This document shows positions 9,979 through 20,504 of a DNA stretch of 64,000 bases, piece by piece (the first letter of the stretch is position 1; every line of letters starts with the position of its first letter). Under the pieces are notes generated by a model. That model had not been told where the DNA came from. It searched no databases and saw nothing but the letters and a program-made list of their open reading frames with translations. This DNA comes from Ichthyophis bannanicus (Eukaryota > Chordata > Amphibia > Gymnophiona > Ichthyophiidae): the NCBI GenBank assembly GCA_033557465.1, contig CM066035.1, positions 922,026,522 through 922,090,521 of the forward strand, written 5' to 3'. A program made the translations under genes and the position numbers.

Positions 9979-11790
9979 TTGTGTCACTTTGCCCCCAGAT
10001 GGGGGAAAATTACAGCAGAGCATTGGACACTCTCCATCATAAAAGAGGGGTACAAGCTTCATTTTTTGAGCATGCCCCCTCCCACAATGATAAGGCAGTT
10101 CAATTCACTGACCTCTCTCATCAACCTGTTAGGTCAGGAGCTCACTATGCTTCTTGCCCAAGGGGCAATAGAAGAAGTACCCATCCATCAGCAGGGTACA
10201 GGGTTTTACTCCCCCTATTTCCTTATCCTAAAGAAAACAGGGGGATACAAACCTATCTTGGACCTCAGAGAATTGAACAAATTCTTTGTCAAAGAGAAAT
10301 TCGAGATGATTTCTCTCGGAACTCTGCTGCCATACTTTCAGAGTCAGGATTGGCTTTGTTCTCTAGATCTTAAGGATGGGTACACCCATGTTCTCATCCA
10401 TCCAACTCACAGAAGGTTTCTTCGGTTCCTTTTTCAAGAAAAGCACTACCAATACAGGGTGCTTCCATTTGGCCTTGCCTCAGCACCAAGGGTGTTCACG
10501 AAATTCATGGCTGTGTTAGCAGCATTTCTCCGCACTCTAGGGATATTCATCTTCCCCTATTTAGACGACTGGCTCATTCGGGCCCCAACAGAGTCAGAGG
10601 CCAGGACTTCTGTATCCTGCACAAAGCGTATCCTTCAGTATTTGGGTCTGGTAATAAACGTCCCAAAATCCAGTCTTACTCCCACTCAGTCTTTAGAGTT
10701 CATAGGAGCTTTGCTGGATACCAGAAAGGCAAGGGCCTATCTTCCCCAGGCCCGTTGCCTTTGCATGGTGCAGTTAGCTTCTCAAGCAGTGCTAAAGCCT
10801 CATCTCACTGCCCAAGAAATGCTACAACTACTAGGCCACATGGCATCTACTGTGCATGTGGTTCCCTATGCTCGCCTCCATATGAGGGCAGCTCAGTGGA
10901 CTTTATCCGCTCAATGGACCCAGGCATCAGCAGGCCTGTCAGACAAAATAGCAAACACAAGTCGCCTTATTTTGTCCCTCCAGTGGTGGCCCTTTTCAGC
11001 AACCTTTACCCCAGGCAACTCTCACAACGGATACTTCTCCGAGGGGTTGGGGAGCTCATCTGCAAGACTTCTCCACCCAAGGCACCTGGTCTCCGCAGGA
11101 GTCTCATCTACATATCAGTCTCTTGGAGCTCAGAGCAATCTTCCTTGCTCTTCGAGTGTTCCACACCCTACTCAGCTACAAGACAGTCCTCATTCATACT
11201 GACAATCAAGTAGCCATGTTCTACGTGAACAAGCAAGGGGGAACAGGCTCTCTGTCGCTTTGTAACGAAGCTTTGCGACTATGGGCCCTCACCAGAGAGC
11301 ATCAGATTAATCTCCTGGCATACAAACCTCTTGGGCAGACAGACTCAGTCGAGTTCTGCTTCCACACGAGTGGTCTCTGCATGCAGACCAGGTGGCCAAG
11401 ATTTTTCAAATTTGGGGGACCCCGGACATAGACCTCTTTGCAAGTCCGTGGAATGCCAAACTTCTCCAGTTCTGTTCCAGAATTCCGGCTCAGGGGGCTC
11501 AGGCCAGGGATGCTTTCCTCCTTTACTGGGGTCAAGACTTCCTGTATGCCTTTCCATCCATTCCCCTAATTCCCAAAACCCTCTTCAAGCTTCAGAGAGA
11601 CAGAGGCCATATAATTCTCATAGCTCCCCATTGGCCACGCCAAGTGTGGTACCCTCTGCTTCTACATCTCTCTCAAGCTCCCTCCCTGGAGTTAGGATCT
11701 GCTCCAGATCTCCTATCTCAGGAGGATGGAATGTTATGGCATCCCAATCCACAGTTTCTGCATCTGAGGGCTTGTTTCCTGAAGGCCTAG
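9979..11790 (+). pseudogene. RT-RH-MT of DIRS-B
   Basis: Open from 9979 through the RT domain: SLDLKDGYTHV, LPFGLASAPRVF, FPYLDDWLIRA, LEFIGALLD and GHMASTVHVVPYARLHMR. A frameshift near 10985 disrupts the first RNase H Asp block. LELRAIFLAL and HTDNQVAMFYVNKQGG follow, then a second shift near 11335. The methyltransferase part (WGTPDIDLFASPWN, YAFPSIPLI, ILIAPHWPRQVWY) ends at 11790. The RT catalytic Asp pair is intact. Confidence 0.85.
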
Positions 11791-12822
11791 GTCTCCATGA
11801 TCTTAACCTCCCTCAGCAAATAAAGGATATCCTTTATGCTTCCAGGAAGCCATCTACAAGACGCTCTTACGCTTTCAAGTGGAAAAGGTTTACCATATGG
11901 TGTTCGCAGAAGGGTCTTAACCCCATTGCCATACCTCTGGAATCATTACTGGAGTATCTCCTTCATTTATCCAATGCAGGACTTAAGACTAACTCAGTGA
12001 GGGTCCTTTTGAGTGCTATTGCAGCTCCTTCAAGCCCCTAAATGGACAACCTATTTCCTCCCATCCTCTTATAGCAAGATTTATGAGAGGCCTTCTGCTA
12101 ACTAAGCCTCCCATTAAGCCACCTCCTGTGGCATGGGACTTAAATTTAGTTCTTGGTCAGCTCATGAAGCCACCTTTCGAACCCTTAGCTACTACCTCCT
12201 TGAAATTCCTTTCTTGGAAAGTTATCTTTCTCGTTGTAATCACATCAGCACGTCGGATCAGTGAGTTGCAAGCACTAGTGGCTGATCCTCCTTACACAAG
12301 GTTTCATCATGACAATGTAGTCCTTAGGACTCATCCACACTTTATGCCAAAGGTGGTCGCGTCTTTTCATCTACACCAAGTGGTCTACCTACCTGTGTTC
12401 TTTCCAAGGCCTCATGCATCAAATGTAGAAAGGAACTTTCATACTTTGGACTGTAAAAGAGCTTTAGCTTTTTACTTACAAAGAACACAGCAACATAAAG
12501 TCCTCTCAACTCTTTGTTGCTTTTGATCCTTCTCATTTGGGACTTCCAGTCTCCAAGAGAACACTATCTAACTGGATTGCTCAGTGTATTTCCTTTGCCT
12601 ATCAGAGTAAGAATCTTCCTCTGGAGGGCCATGTCACAGCTCACAATGTGAGAGCCATGGCAGCTTCAATGGCTCATCTGCAATTTGTCTATCGACGACA
12701 TCTGTCGAGCAGCCACCTGGGCCTCGGTTCATACCTTCACAGCCCATTACTGCTTGGACAAGGACTCCCGCCGGGATGCCTTGTTTGGTCAGGCTGTTCT
12801 CCAACACCTGTTCGATACCTAA
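11770..12822 (+). pseudogene. Tyrosine recombinase of DIRS-B
   Basis: Overlaps the end of the polymerase ORF in the -1 frame. Blocks: KDILYASRKPSTRRSYAFKW, LLHLSNAGLKTNSVRV, TSARRISELQAL (Arg), VTAHNVRAMAAS (H-x-x-R) and TFTAHYCLDKDSRRD (Tyr). Frameshifts occur near 12030, 12510 and 12690. Ends at TAA 12820-12822. Confidence 0.85.
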
Positions 12823-12924
12823 TCAACTCCTACCCACCATCCCTGGTAGGATGCCAGAGATCCATGGGGGGATGTGGAGCCCTTCTCGGGGATGCACAAC
12901 CTCTGGCATCTAAAGCTAGGGAGT

Positions 12925-13028
12925 CCCCATATGTGATGACTACATTCCTGCTTGTTCCTGGAGATAGCATAGTTACTCACCTGTAACAGGTGATCTCCGG
13001 GAACAGCAGGAATTTAGTCCTCACAACC
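12925..13028 (+). repeat. ICR of DIRS-B
   Basis: Contains CCTGGAGATAGCATAGTTAC and CACCTGTAACAGGTGATCTC: the reverse complement of the right-end extension joined to the left end. Confidence 0.85.
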
Positions 13029-13094
13029 CACCCACCTCCCCTAGGAGTTGTATCTCTCTATCTCTTTCCTTTCCCTCTCTCTTTGTCTCAGCTT

Positions 13095-13292
13095 TAAAAC
13101 TCAACTGGAGAGAGGCAGTTGGGAAAGGCTGGAAGGCAGCACGCAGGGGCTGTGGGATGCTCCCAGAAGCTTTCTAATTGGAAGCTGGGGAGCGTTCCCA
13201 CGCAGGCTTCATCGGTACCGACGATACCCATATGTGAGGACTAAATTCCTGCTCTTCCCGGAGATCACCTGTTACAGGTGAGTAACTATGCT
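13095..13292 (+). repeat. Right TIR and extension of DIRS-B
   Basis: Inverted copy of the left TIR. The TCGGTACCGA palindrome lies at 13212-13221. It ends with CCTGTTACAGGTGAGTAACT; CAG|GTGAGT is at 13275-13283. The last bases ATGCT are predicted by the ICR. Confidence 0.85.
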
Positions 13293-13425
13293 TTCCCTAC
13301 CAGCAGAGTTGTGGAGACGAAGGAATGAAAGCCCAGGTTTCACTCCCATGCCTCTATCTGCCTCATCCACAGAGGTCTCTTCAGTATTATTTTGTCTCCA
13401 GCAGATGGTGGATGGATTTTCCCCT
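13293..13425 (+). repeat. Left TIR of DIRS-J, inner part
   Basis: Continuation of 7690-7733 after B. CCTCTATCTGCCTCATCCAC is inverted at about 38540-38575. G begins immediately afterwards. Confidence 0.8.
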
Positions 13426-14459
13426 TTTTACGGAGACAAGCAGGAGGATGCAGGCACATTCGAAGGTGAAGTCCCTTCACCGAGCCTTATGCCAGATCTC
13501 TCTTGGCTCAGAGAAGCTTTGTTGCCCCTCTGAGCACGTGTGCATGCTTCCTGCCTTCTTGTGGCCAGAGAATCCGTTTTTTTTTTCCTATTGTGCACTG
13601 CCTGCATGGGTCTCTCTCTCCTAAGCCTACCTGCTTTTTCTTTTGCCTTTATTTTCTTTTTTGTTGCTCCTTTTTCACACCGGAAGAGCTTCCTGTTAGG
13701 GCCCCTGTCAGCCATGTCAATTTGAATGCCAAATGTAAAAAAAAAAAAAAGACTTCACACCATGGGAACGTTCCTCAGTTGTTCTCCGGTCTACAATGGC
13801 AAAGCAGGAGCTGTTTTTCAATGTTAGCAGCTTGGGACAGGCTTTGCTTGGCGATTCTTGCCTTTGCGGGGCCATCTTATGTGTCAGACTCCGACTCCCT
13901 CCTCCTCCTCTCTTCCCCTATTGGGCCAAACAGGCTCGAGTGGGCTCTCAGATGGGGGCCACAACATCTGCTCTATTATCCCAGGCTATGGTTGTGGGGT
14001 CTGGGGGGTTTCTCTTGGCTGCTACTGCCATTGGGTGCCACCCTCTCCTACTGGAGCTACTACCAAACCCCTCGGCTTCCTCCTCTAACACTTGGGAAAA
14101 TGCCAATATTGGGGCAAAAAGCAAAGGGCAAGCACAAGAACCAGCTCCACGCATCCTCAGAGACATCTGGTAAGTACCATGCTAAATGCAAGCCCTCTCC
14201 CCTGACGCACGACAGTCCTCCCTCTCCTCTAGAGTCTCTCTCCATCCCTCAATCCTTTGTTATATCACTTCTGCAGAGATTTATACAGTTCTGCTATCCT
14301 GCAAGTAACTCCTCAAAACCTTGATCTGCACCCGATTCCCGGATTCCCGCCCCTCTGATAATTATAATGATTGCTCACGCCGGACTTATCCATGGGAGCT
14401 CTGCGAGTCCTATATGAGGGACCCCCTTCCCACCTCCCCCAGCCAGAACCTCCAAGAGG

Positions 14460-15220
14460 GAACCACACAATGACTTTATCTTCCAAAAATCTAAATGGGA
14501 TTTTCAGTCTATCTTAAAAAGTTGCAGTGCTCCTAAGGAGATCCCTGTGCCCTCAGTCCCACAGATGTTCCACAATTTTCAGTCCTCTATCAGATAGACA
14601 TCTTACCAGATGTCCCCTCTCTGGAAGACACCAACAAGGTTCTCTCAATGCCTGGTTTCCAACATCCTCAGCTGCCGCACCAGTCGGTTTCAGAGGCCGT
14701 CCTTAAAAAGTCCAAGAGTACCAAACCACTGTCTGACACCTAGGAAGGAGCAGCAGACCCTGGACGCTGTTGGTTGCCAATCTTTCCAGAGCAGTGCACT
14801 CACCATGTGCATCCTAGCACACCAGTTCCACATGCTGCACTATCATCATGATCTGCTTCAACTGGACGACTCTGCCCTGGCAGACCCCAGCACAGCTGGC
14901 TGCAGATTTACATGAATTTCACTATCATATCACCCGTGCCACTTACGACATTTATGATTCTGTATCCTGTTCCATAGCCACGGCCATCTCAGCCAGGTGG
15001 ACAGCATGGCTTTGAGTTTCTGGACTTTGGAAAGACTTCTACGACCTCCTGGCAGATGCCCCTTGCCAAGGTGACATCCTCTTTGGGTCCAAAGTTCAGG
15101 AGGCAGTATTGGAGGTCAAAGACCACTCTTCCACTTTCCGAGAGCTAGTGGCTCAGCTGGCAGAGACATCCTTGACCACCCACTGCACTACTTACTGATG
15201 TCCTTACCACTACCAGTACT
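14460..15220 (+). pseudogene. gag remnant of DIRS-G
   Basis: Fragments in several frames match the gag C-terminal half: MPGFQHPQLPHQSVSEAVLK (about 14650), TAISARWTAWL (about 14980) and DAPCQGDILFGSKVQEAV (about 15055). The N-terminal Cys/His cluster was not found. Confidence 0.7.
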
Positions 15221-15599
15221 TCTAACAGCTCTACCTGTGGCATCGCTACCAGCCCTACCTGTGGCATCTCTACCAGCCCTACCCATGGCAGCCTTGCCAT
15301 GTACCCAGACTCAGGCATACCCTCAAAGTAGTTGCCAGTGAGAGAGTAAACCCAGCTACTTCCTCAAATCACCCTGCCCAAACCCTCTCCCAGTTTTTGA
15401 CTACCTGCCGATGGGGCACACCTACCACTTTACAGAGGCATGGCAATTCATTGCTATGGACCCCTGGGTCCTCTCCATTATTCAGTTGGGGTAAAATCTC
15501 CATTTCCACGTCTCACTGACTCCTGCTAGGGACCAGCCACCTCTCGGGCCCTCACGTGCCCCTATTGGCACAGGACATAACTCAATTCCTCCTCAACGA

Positions 15600-18080
15600 T
15601 GCTATCAAGCTGGTCCTGCTCTCTGAAAGGGTGAAGGTTTTTAGTCACGATTCTTCCTGATCCCCAAAAAATCTGGAGTCCTTCAGCTGATCCTAGACCT
15701 CCACCAGCTTAATCTCTTCATCAAGTAGGAAAAAATTCAAGATGAAGTCTTTGATCACCACTATCCTCCCCCTCCTCAGTCATTGAGATTGGCTTGCCTC
15801 TCTAGATTTAAAGGATGTCTATACCCATATTCCCATCCATCCTCATCAGCACTATCAGTACTCTTGTCTGCCCCCTGCGTCTTCACCAAGTGCTTAGCTG
15901 TGGTGGTATCCCATCTATAAAGTCAAGATCATTGTGTGTATCCCTATCTCGATGACTGGCTTATTTCCAGCTCTTCCCAGGCCACCACTGTTCAAGCCGT
16001 GCAGGACACCTCTGCCACTCTACAGACCCTTGGCTTTGCCTTAAATACAGAGAAGCCAATATTTGTATGTATTTATTTATTTAAAGTCTCTTCTATACTG
16101 CGCTCTTTAGAATCAGTGCTGTTTACAGGTAACAATAACTTGTACAGTGCAGGTGGAATATGCACTGTACTTACAATGAACAGGTGTTGTAACTTGGGAT
16201 TAACGAGGGTAACTATATACAAACTCAGCAATCAGATCGCCTATGTATGGTGGTGACCGGAATTGCTTGTCAACTATCTAAATGCAGTGCAGCCTGCAGG
16301 CCTCCATGATTCAATGGATTGGATGACAGCCGAGTGATTCCATTGGCTTTTGGAGGACCTATCAGTGATTTGGATTCTGATCTTGCGATACCATTGGCTA
16401 AGAACTGTTTATGGGCGTTACCTCTGCCTTTAAAAGACTGATGAAGGAGGCTGTTTCTTCATTCTAAGGAAGTTTCAAGAAGCTGGCATTTTCCTGTCCT
16501 GATGCAGCCCAGATAGAAGTGACGGGCAAAACTTGAGTTGACGCTTGTCCAGCTTGCTAGACATCTGGCCTTTGAAGAGAGTGAATTATAGCCCTTTAAG
16601 GGATACTGCTGCTAAGCTTAGTGTTTTCTAGTGTTTTTAAATGTATTTAAAAAATTGTAAAACACATTTTGGCCTATGAATGATTCTTGAGGAAAGCGGG
16701 TGGTGTTGGTGTGTTGCTTACTGCCTATTTGGCTAATTTTCTTTCGCACCCCCTCCTGTTTTGAGGCCTTTAAATAATATTGGCAGATTTCTCTAGTTGG
16801 CTGTCTTATATGCGTTTAGGTGTTTTGGAAATTTGATCACCTCCCCTTCATTGCTTAGTGTTTGGACTCGGTGACTCTTTTTGTATTGGCTGCTTGAGTA
16901 AGAGTCCTAGAGGATTTATTTCATGTTTAAATACAGAGAAGTCTGAACCCACTCCTCAGCAATGCCTGGACTTATCGGGGTGCACCTGGATACCTTAGAA
17001 TCCAAAGCCTTTCTCGTCAAACAGAGAGCCCAAGCCTTAGGATTCCTCAGCAGCACTTTTGCTATGCACTGGATGGCGTCAGCCTGCCTGCGCCTGCGTT
17101 TGCCTGGGCACATGGCCACTTCCATTCATGTAGTACTACTTGCATGGCTAAACATATGCCCCTTACAATGGCATCTCAGACTCTGTTGGTGCCAGTGCAC
17201 CCATCCCCTGTGATCCCGGATTTCTCTGAGAGGCCCACAGTGAGCAATCCACCTTGACTATCTTCATTGGTAGTCACTTCCGGCCAACCTCTTGATAGGA
17301 TGTCCTTTCCAGATGCCACCTCATCACATAATGACTACCGATGCCTCCACACATGGCTGGGGAGCCCATCTGCACCACCTTTCCACCTAGGGCACATGGT
17401 CCTCTCAGGAAAAATCCCTGCACATCATCTTCTGGAGCTTTGAGTGGTCTTTTATGCCCTCATGGTCTTTGCCAACTGTGTGCATCACAAAACTGTTCTC
17501 GTAAGCCCCAACAGCCAAGTGTCCATATTCTACATCAACAAGCAGGGAAGTATAGGCCTGCTTCGACTCTATTGCAATGTTGCACGACTGTGGATCTTTG
17601 CCCTTTCCATAGGCACTACCTTGCGGGCAACTTACCTTCCCGGATTTCAAAATCAACTGGCCGACAAGTTTAAGTTGTCAGACACACACAAATGGTCTCT
17701 TGATCCGTCGGGACAGCTCTGCTGTCTAGGGGGTCCCAGATGTGGATATCTTCACCTCTGCAGACAATGCCAGATGTCAGATCTTCTGCTCCATCTGACT
17801 GTGCCCACAGTGATGGGTGCCTGATGCCTTTGCACTGGACTGGTCCCCGGGCCTTCCTTATGCATTTTTCCCGTTCCTGTTCATCACGGGGGATCTGCTC
17901 ATGGTCAAGCAGTACAAAGTCTGTCATTCTGATAGCGCCATGATGGCCTCAGCAGCTCTGGTTCCCCCATCTACTGACACTCCAGGAACCTCTCATGACA
18001 CTGGGGCTCAGCCTGGCCTTACCAGTAGCAGGGCTAACTCCTCCATCCTAACTTCCAGAGCAAATCCTTCATGGCATGGT
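15600..18080 (+). pseudogene. RT-RH-MT remnant of DIRS-G, split by an insertion
   Basis: RT pieces: FFLIPKKSGVLQLILDL (about 15650), YPYLDDWLISSSSQ (about 15940) and ALNTEKPIF up to 16055. After the insert: MTTDASTHGWGAHL (RNase H, about 17335) and PDVDIFTSADNA, VPDAFALDW, LPYAFFPFLFI (methyltransferase-like, about 17735-17890). Many stops. Inactive. Confidence 0.75.
16056..16926 (-). mobile_element. 0.87-kb retroposed insertion with 15-bp target duplication
   Basis: Flanked by identical 15-mers TTAAATACAGAGAAG at 16041-16055 and 16927-16941. The left edge is a TATTTATTTATTTAA tract, the reverse complement of a retroposon tail, so the insert lies on the minus strand. It interrupts the G reverse transcriptase between two halves that otherwise continue. 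The left edge shares its sequence with 3846 and 30430. No ORF is convincing. The family is uncertain; Penelope-like is possible. Confidence 0.75.
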
Positions 18081-19138
18081 GTCTTCAGGGCATTGGGCTC
18101 TAATCTTCTTGCTGCCACAGGATATTCTCATTGTTGTTTCCACCTCTCGTAGGCCTTTGATTCAACTTTCCTACCAGCTTAAATAGTCTCGATTTGCACA
18201 CATGGGTGCCTCAGTCATCCAGGATCTCGTCCATTGCTCTATGGGCCAGATGTTCTCCTACCTTCTCCTGTGCCACTCAGGCTTTCATACCATTTCAGTA
18301 CGCTACCTCCTCTTGGCCATTGCTGCGTACCACAATTCAGTTAATGGGAAACCCACCTCTGTATAACCAGTCAAATCCAGATTAATGAGGGGCCTCATGA
18401 ACACCAAGCCCCACCCATCTGACAGCCTATGCTGGCTTGGGACCTCAATATTGTCCTATCAGAACTAATAAATCCACCATTTGAGCCTCGCATGTCCACC
18501 TTGCTCAATCATCTCACTTGGAAAATGACCTTCCTTGTAGCCATCACTTCCACCAGACTAGGGGAACTTCAAGCACTCATGCACTATCTCCTCTCTCCCC
18601 CCCCCCCCCAATAAACACATTTCTTCCACAACAGCCATCCTCTGGACCCACCTGAAATTTCTCCTGAAGGTGGTGTCAGACTTCACATCAACCAACTCAT
18701 TGTTGTTCCTGCCTTCTTCCCGACTGACCCCAAGGACTCTCCGGAAGAGAAGCTGCATGCTTTGGGCTACGAAAGAGCACTTCTTTACTATTTGCATCAC
18801 ACAGAAACTCTCCACAGGTAATCTCATTTATTTTTTGACCTTCCACCCCAACAGCCCTGGATATCCAGTGGCCAAACAGACCATTTCCTCATGGATTGTG
18901 GACTGCATTGCCTTTTGTTATGAGCAGGCTGATTTACCATCCCTGGGGCACATTGCCTTTCACAAGCTCAGGGCTACCAACTCTTCTATCTCCAGCCTTC
19001 AGTCTCTGCCCAGGACATCTGCAGAGCAGCCACCTTGTTGTCCATACACATCTTCACCAAGCACTACAGCCTAGATTGCTTATCCGCTAGCACACCGCCT
19101 TCAGCCAAGTGGTCTTTGGTAACCTTTTTCCTCCTTGA
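18081..19138 (+). pseudogene. Tyrosine recombinase remnant of DIRS-G
   Basis: MLAWDLNIVLSELINPPFEP and LTWKMTFLVAITSTR (about 18430-18560), YPVAKQTISSWIVDCIAFCY (about 18860-18925) and HIAFHKLRATNSS (H-x-x-R retained, about 18950) match YR. The first catalytic Arg block is altered (TSTRLGELQAL, one residue shorter). Several stops. Confidence 0.7.
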
Positions 19139-19244
19139 CTGATATCCTCTCTCCAGGGATGCCACTATTCTGAAGAAAGTCAACTGCATCTGTCAGAGCA
19201 GCCCCCAGCTTTGTATTCATCTTCGTGTGCCTGCATCCCCTCGC

Positions 19245-19330
19245 TTATCTCCAGAGAAATCACAGTTGCTTATCTGTAATGTGGGGTTCTCTGTAGACAG
19301 CAGGGGTGTGCAGCCACTCTCTCCCTCCAG
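19245..19330 (+). repeat. ICR of DIRS-G
   Basis: CTTATCTCCAGAGAAATCAC, then TTATCTGTAATGTGGGGTTC and CTGTAGACAGCAGG: the complement of the right end at 25925-25963 joined to the left end at 13426. Confidence 0.7.
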
Positions 19331-19472
19331 CCTTCCCCTCAACAGGAAAAAGAATATATAAACAGACAATGAATGGATTATGATAATTAGAAGTACTTGA
19401 TGCCAAGGGTGTCTACAGCACCACAGACTTCAGCAGTAGTTCATACTGTCTCCTCAGTTTGATAGCCCTTAT

Positions 19473-19640
19473 TCCAGTTCATACTGCTAGACCAGTCCAG
19501 ACAAACGGGTTATGCACCCCTGCCAGCAGATCTTGGAGACATTCTACCAGAGCTCTGATAGGCTGGAGCCTGGTGATATAATCCTACCCCTAGGGGTCTC
19601 CCTCAGTTTTACTCTGTCTCCAGCAGATCTGGATGCTTTT
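19473..19640 (+). repeat. Left TIR of DIRS-C
   Basis: Includes CATACTGCTAGACCAGTCC and GATATAATCCTACCCCTAGG; the inverted counterpart lies at 25555-25715. The stretch 19640-20340 after it is leader sequence without a recognisable gene. Confidence 0.85.
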
Positions 19641-20339
19641 TTTTTGCTCCTTCAAAAACATTTAAAATGATTTATTTCTTTGTGATTTCTTTTGGAGAGA
19701 TTATACCCTGTAGTTGCCAGTGTACTTATCTGAGCACCAGGATGTTTTCCAGCTGAGCTCCTGTGTCCTGTCACAGTAGAGATCGCTGATGTGAAGACTC
19801 CCCAGCACTAGTCAAGAGGACTATTTAGCTGGATGGTAAGCCTCCTAAAATCCAGTCCCTGCGGCTGATTTTAGTGGTGAGGCAGCTGGCAGTGGGCTGA
19901 GCAGCGGTCCGTGGCTTCTCTGCACTTTCGGTACTGTGAGTACAGAAACTGTCTTTCTCCCACTGATGACTGCAGCTCTGTGGTGACTCGATTTATTTTT
20001 ATTAATTTTTCAGCGATTTTAGACATTTTTCTCATGCCTGCAACCCTCCCACCTTGTCCTTAGAATTTTTAAGTTAATTCCTTAGCTTTTGGGGGTTTTA
20101 ATTCACTCTTTTTGAGGTTTATTTTTGCCGGCGGCCATTTTGAATAGCTAATGAGCCCCGGTTTTTGGCGGGAAGCCAGATTCCTTCTCTACTTGCTTTC
20201 TAGCAACGCTATTGCTGTGTTTTTTTCCACAGCACTTGGTAGCTGTGAGTTGTGGAGGGGTTCTTTTCTCTCTGCCTATGTATTAACATAATAAATAAAA
20301 AGTAGGAAAGGCATGAATAGAGAACAGGATGCAATTCAG

Positions 20340-20410
20340 AGCCACAGTACAATGGTTAAGACACTGACCAATGGTGCAGGGATCATGGGTTCAATCCCCA
20401 CTGTGCCCAA
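20340..20410 (+). repeat. tRNA-derived segment (SINE or tRNA pseudogene)
   Basis: GGTTCAATCC at 20388-20397 is a B-box. AATGGTTAAGACACTG upstream resembles an A-box / D-arm. Spacing is tRNA-like, but a full cloverleaf is not clear. It lies in the leader of DIRS-C. Confidence 0.5.
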
Positions 20411-20504
20411 CAAAGAAGGCTGGCTGTGGCATTACCTATTATGGGGAAGATTGTTAAATGGCTGTTCCTACAAGGCAGAGTTATTTTTTTTTAGTTCTCA
20501 CTAT

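Larger units (their letters stand above)
7734..13292 (+). mobile_element. DIRS-B, group 2 DIRS retrotransposon, full length, degraded ORFs
   Basis: A complete 5.56-kb element: left TIR, gag, RT-RH-MT, YR, ICR, right TIR and extension. It matches H in order, length and sequence. It is inserted in the left TIR of DIRS-J, which can be read continuously across the insertion without target duplication. All three ORFs have frameshifts, so it is inactive, but the YR end retains the residues that H has lost by frameshift. Confidence 0.92.

Noticed and set aside
13503..14324. A 273-codon plus-strand ORF as a gene
   Set aside because: It starts in the G left TIR, is low in recognisable motifs, and lies where G leader and gag should be; no coding support.
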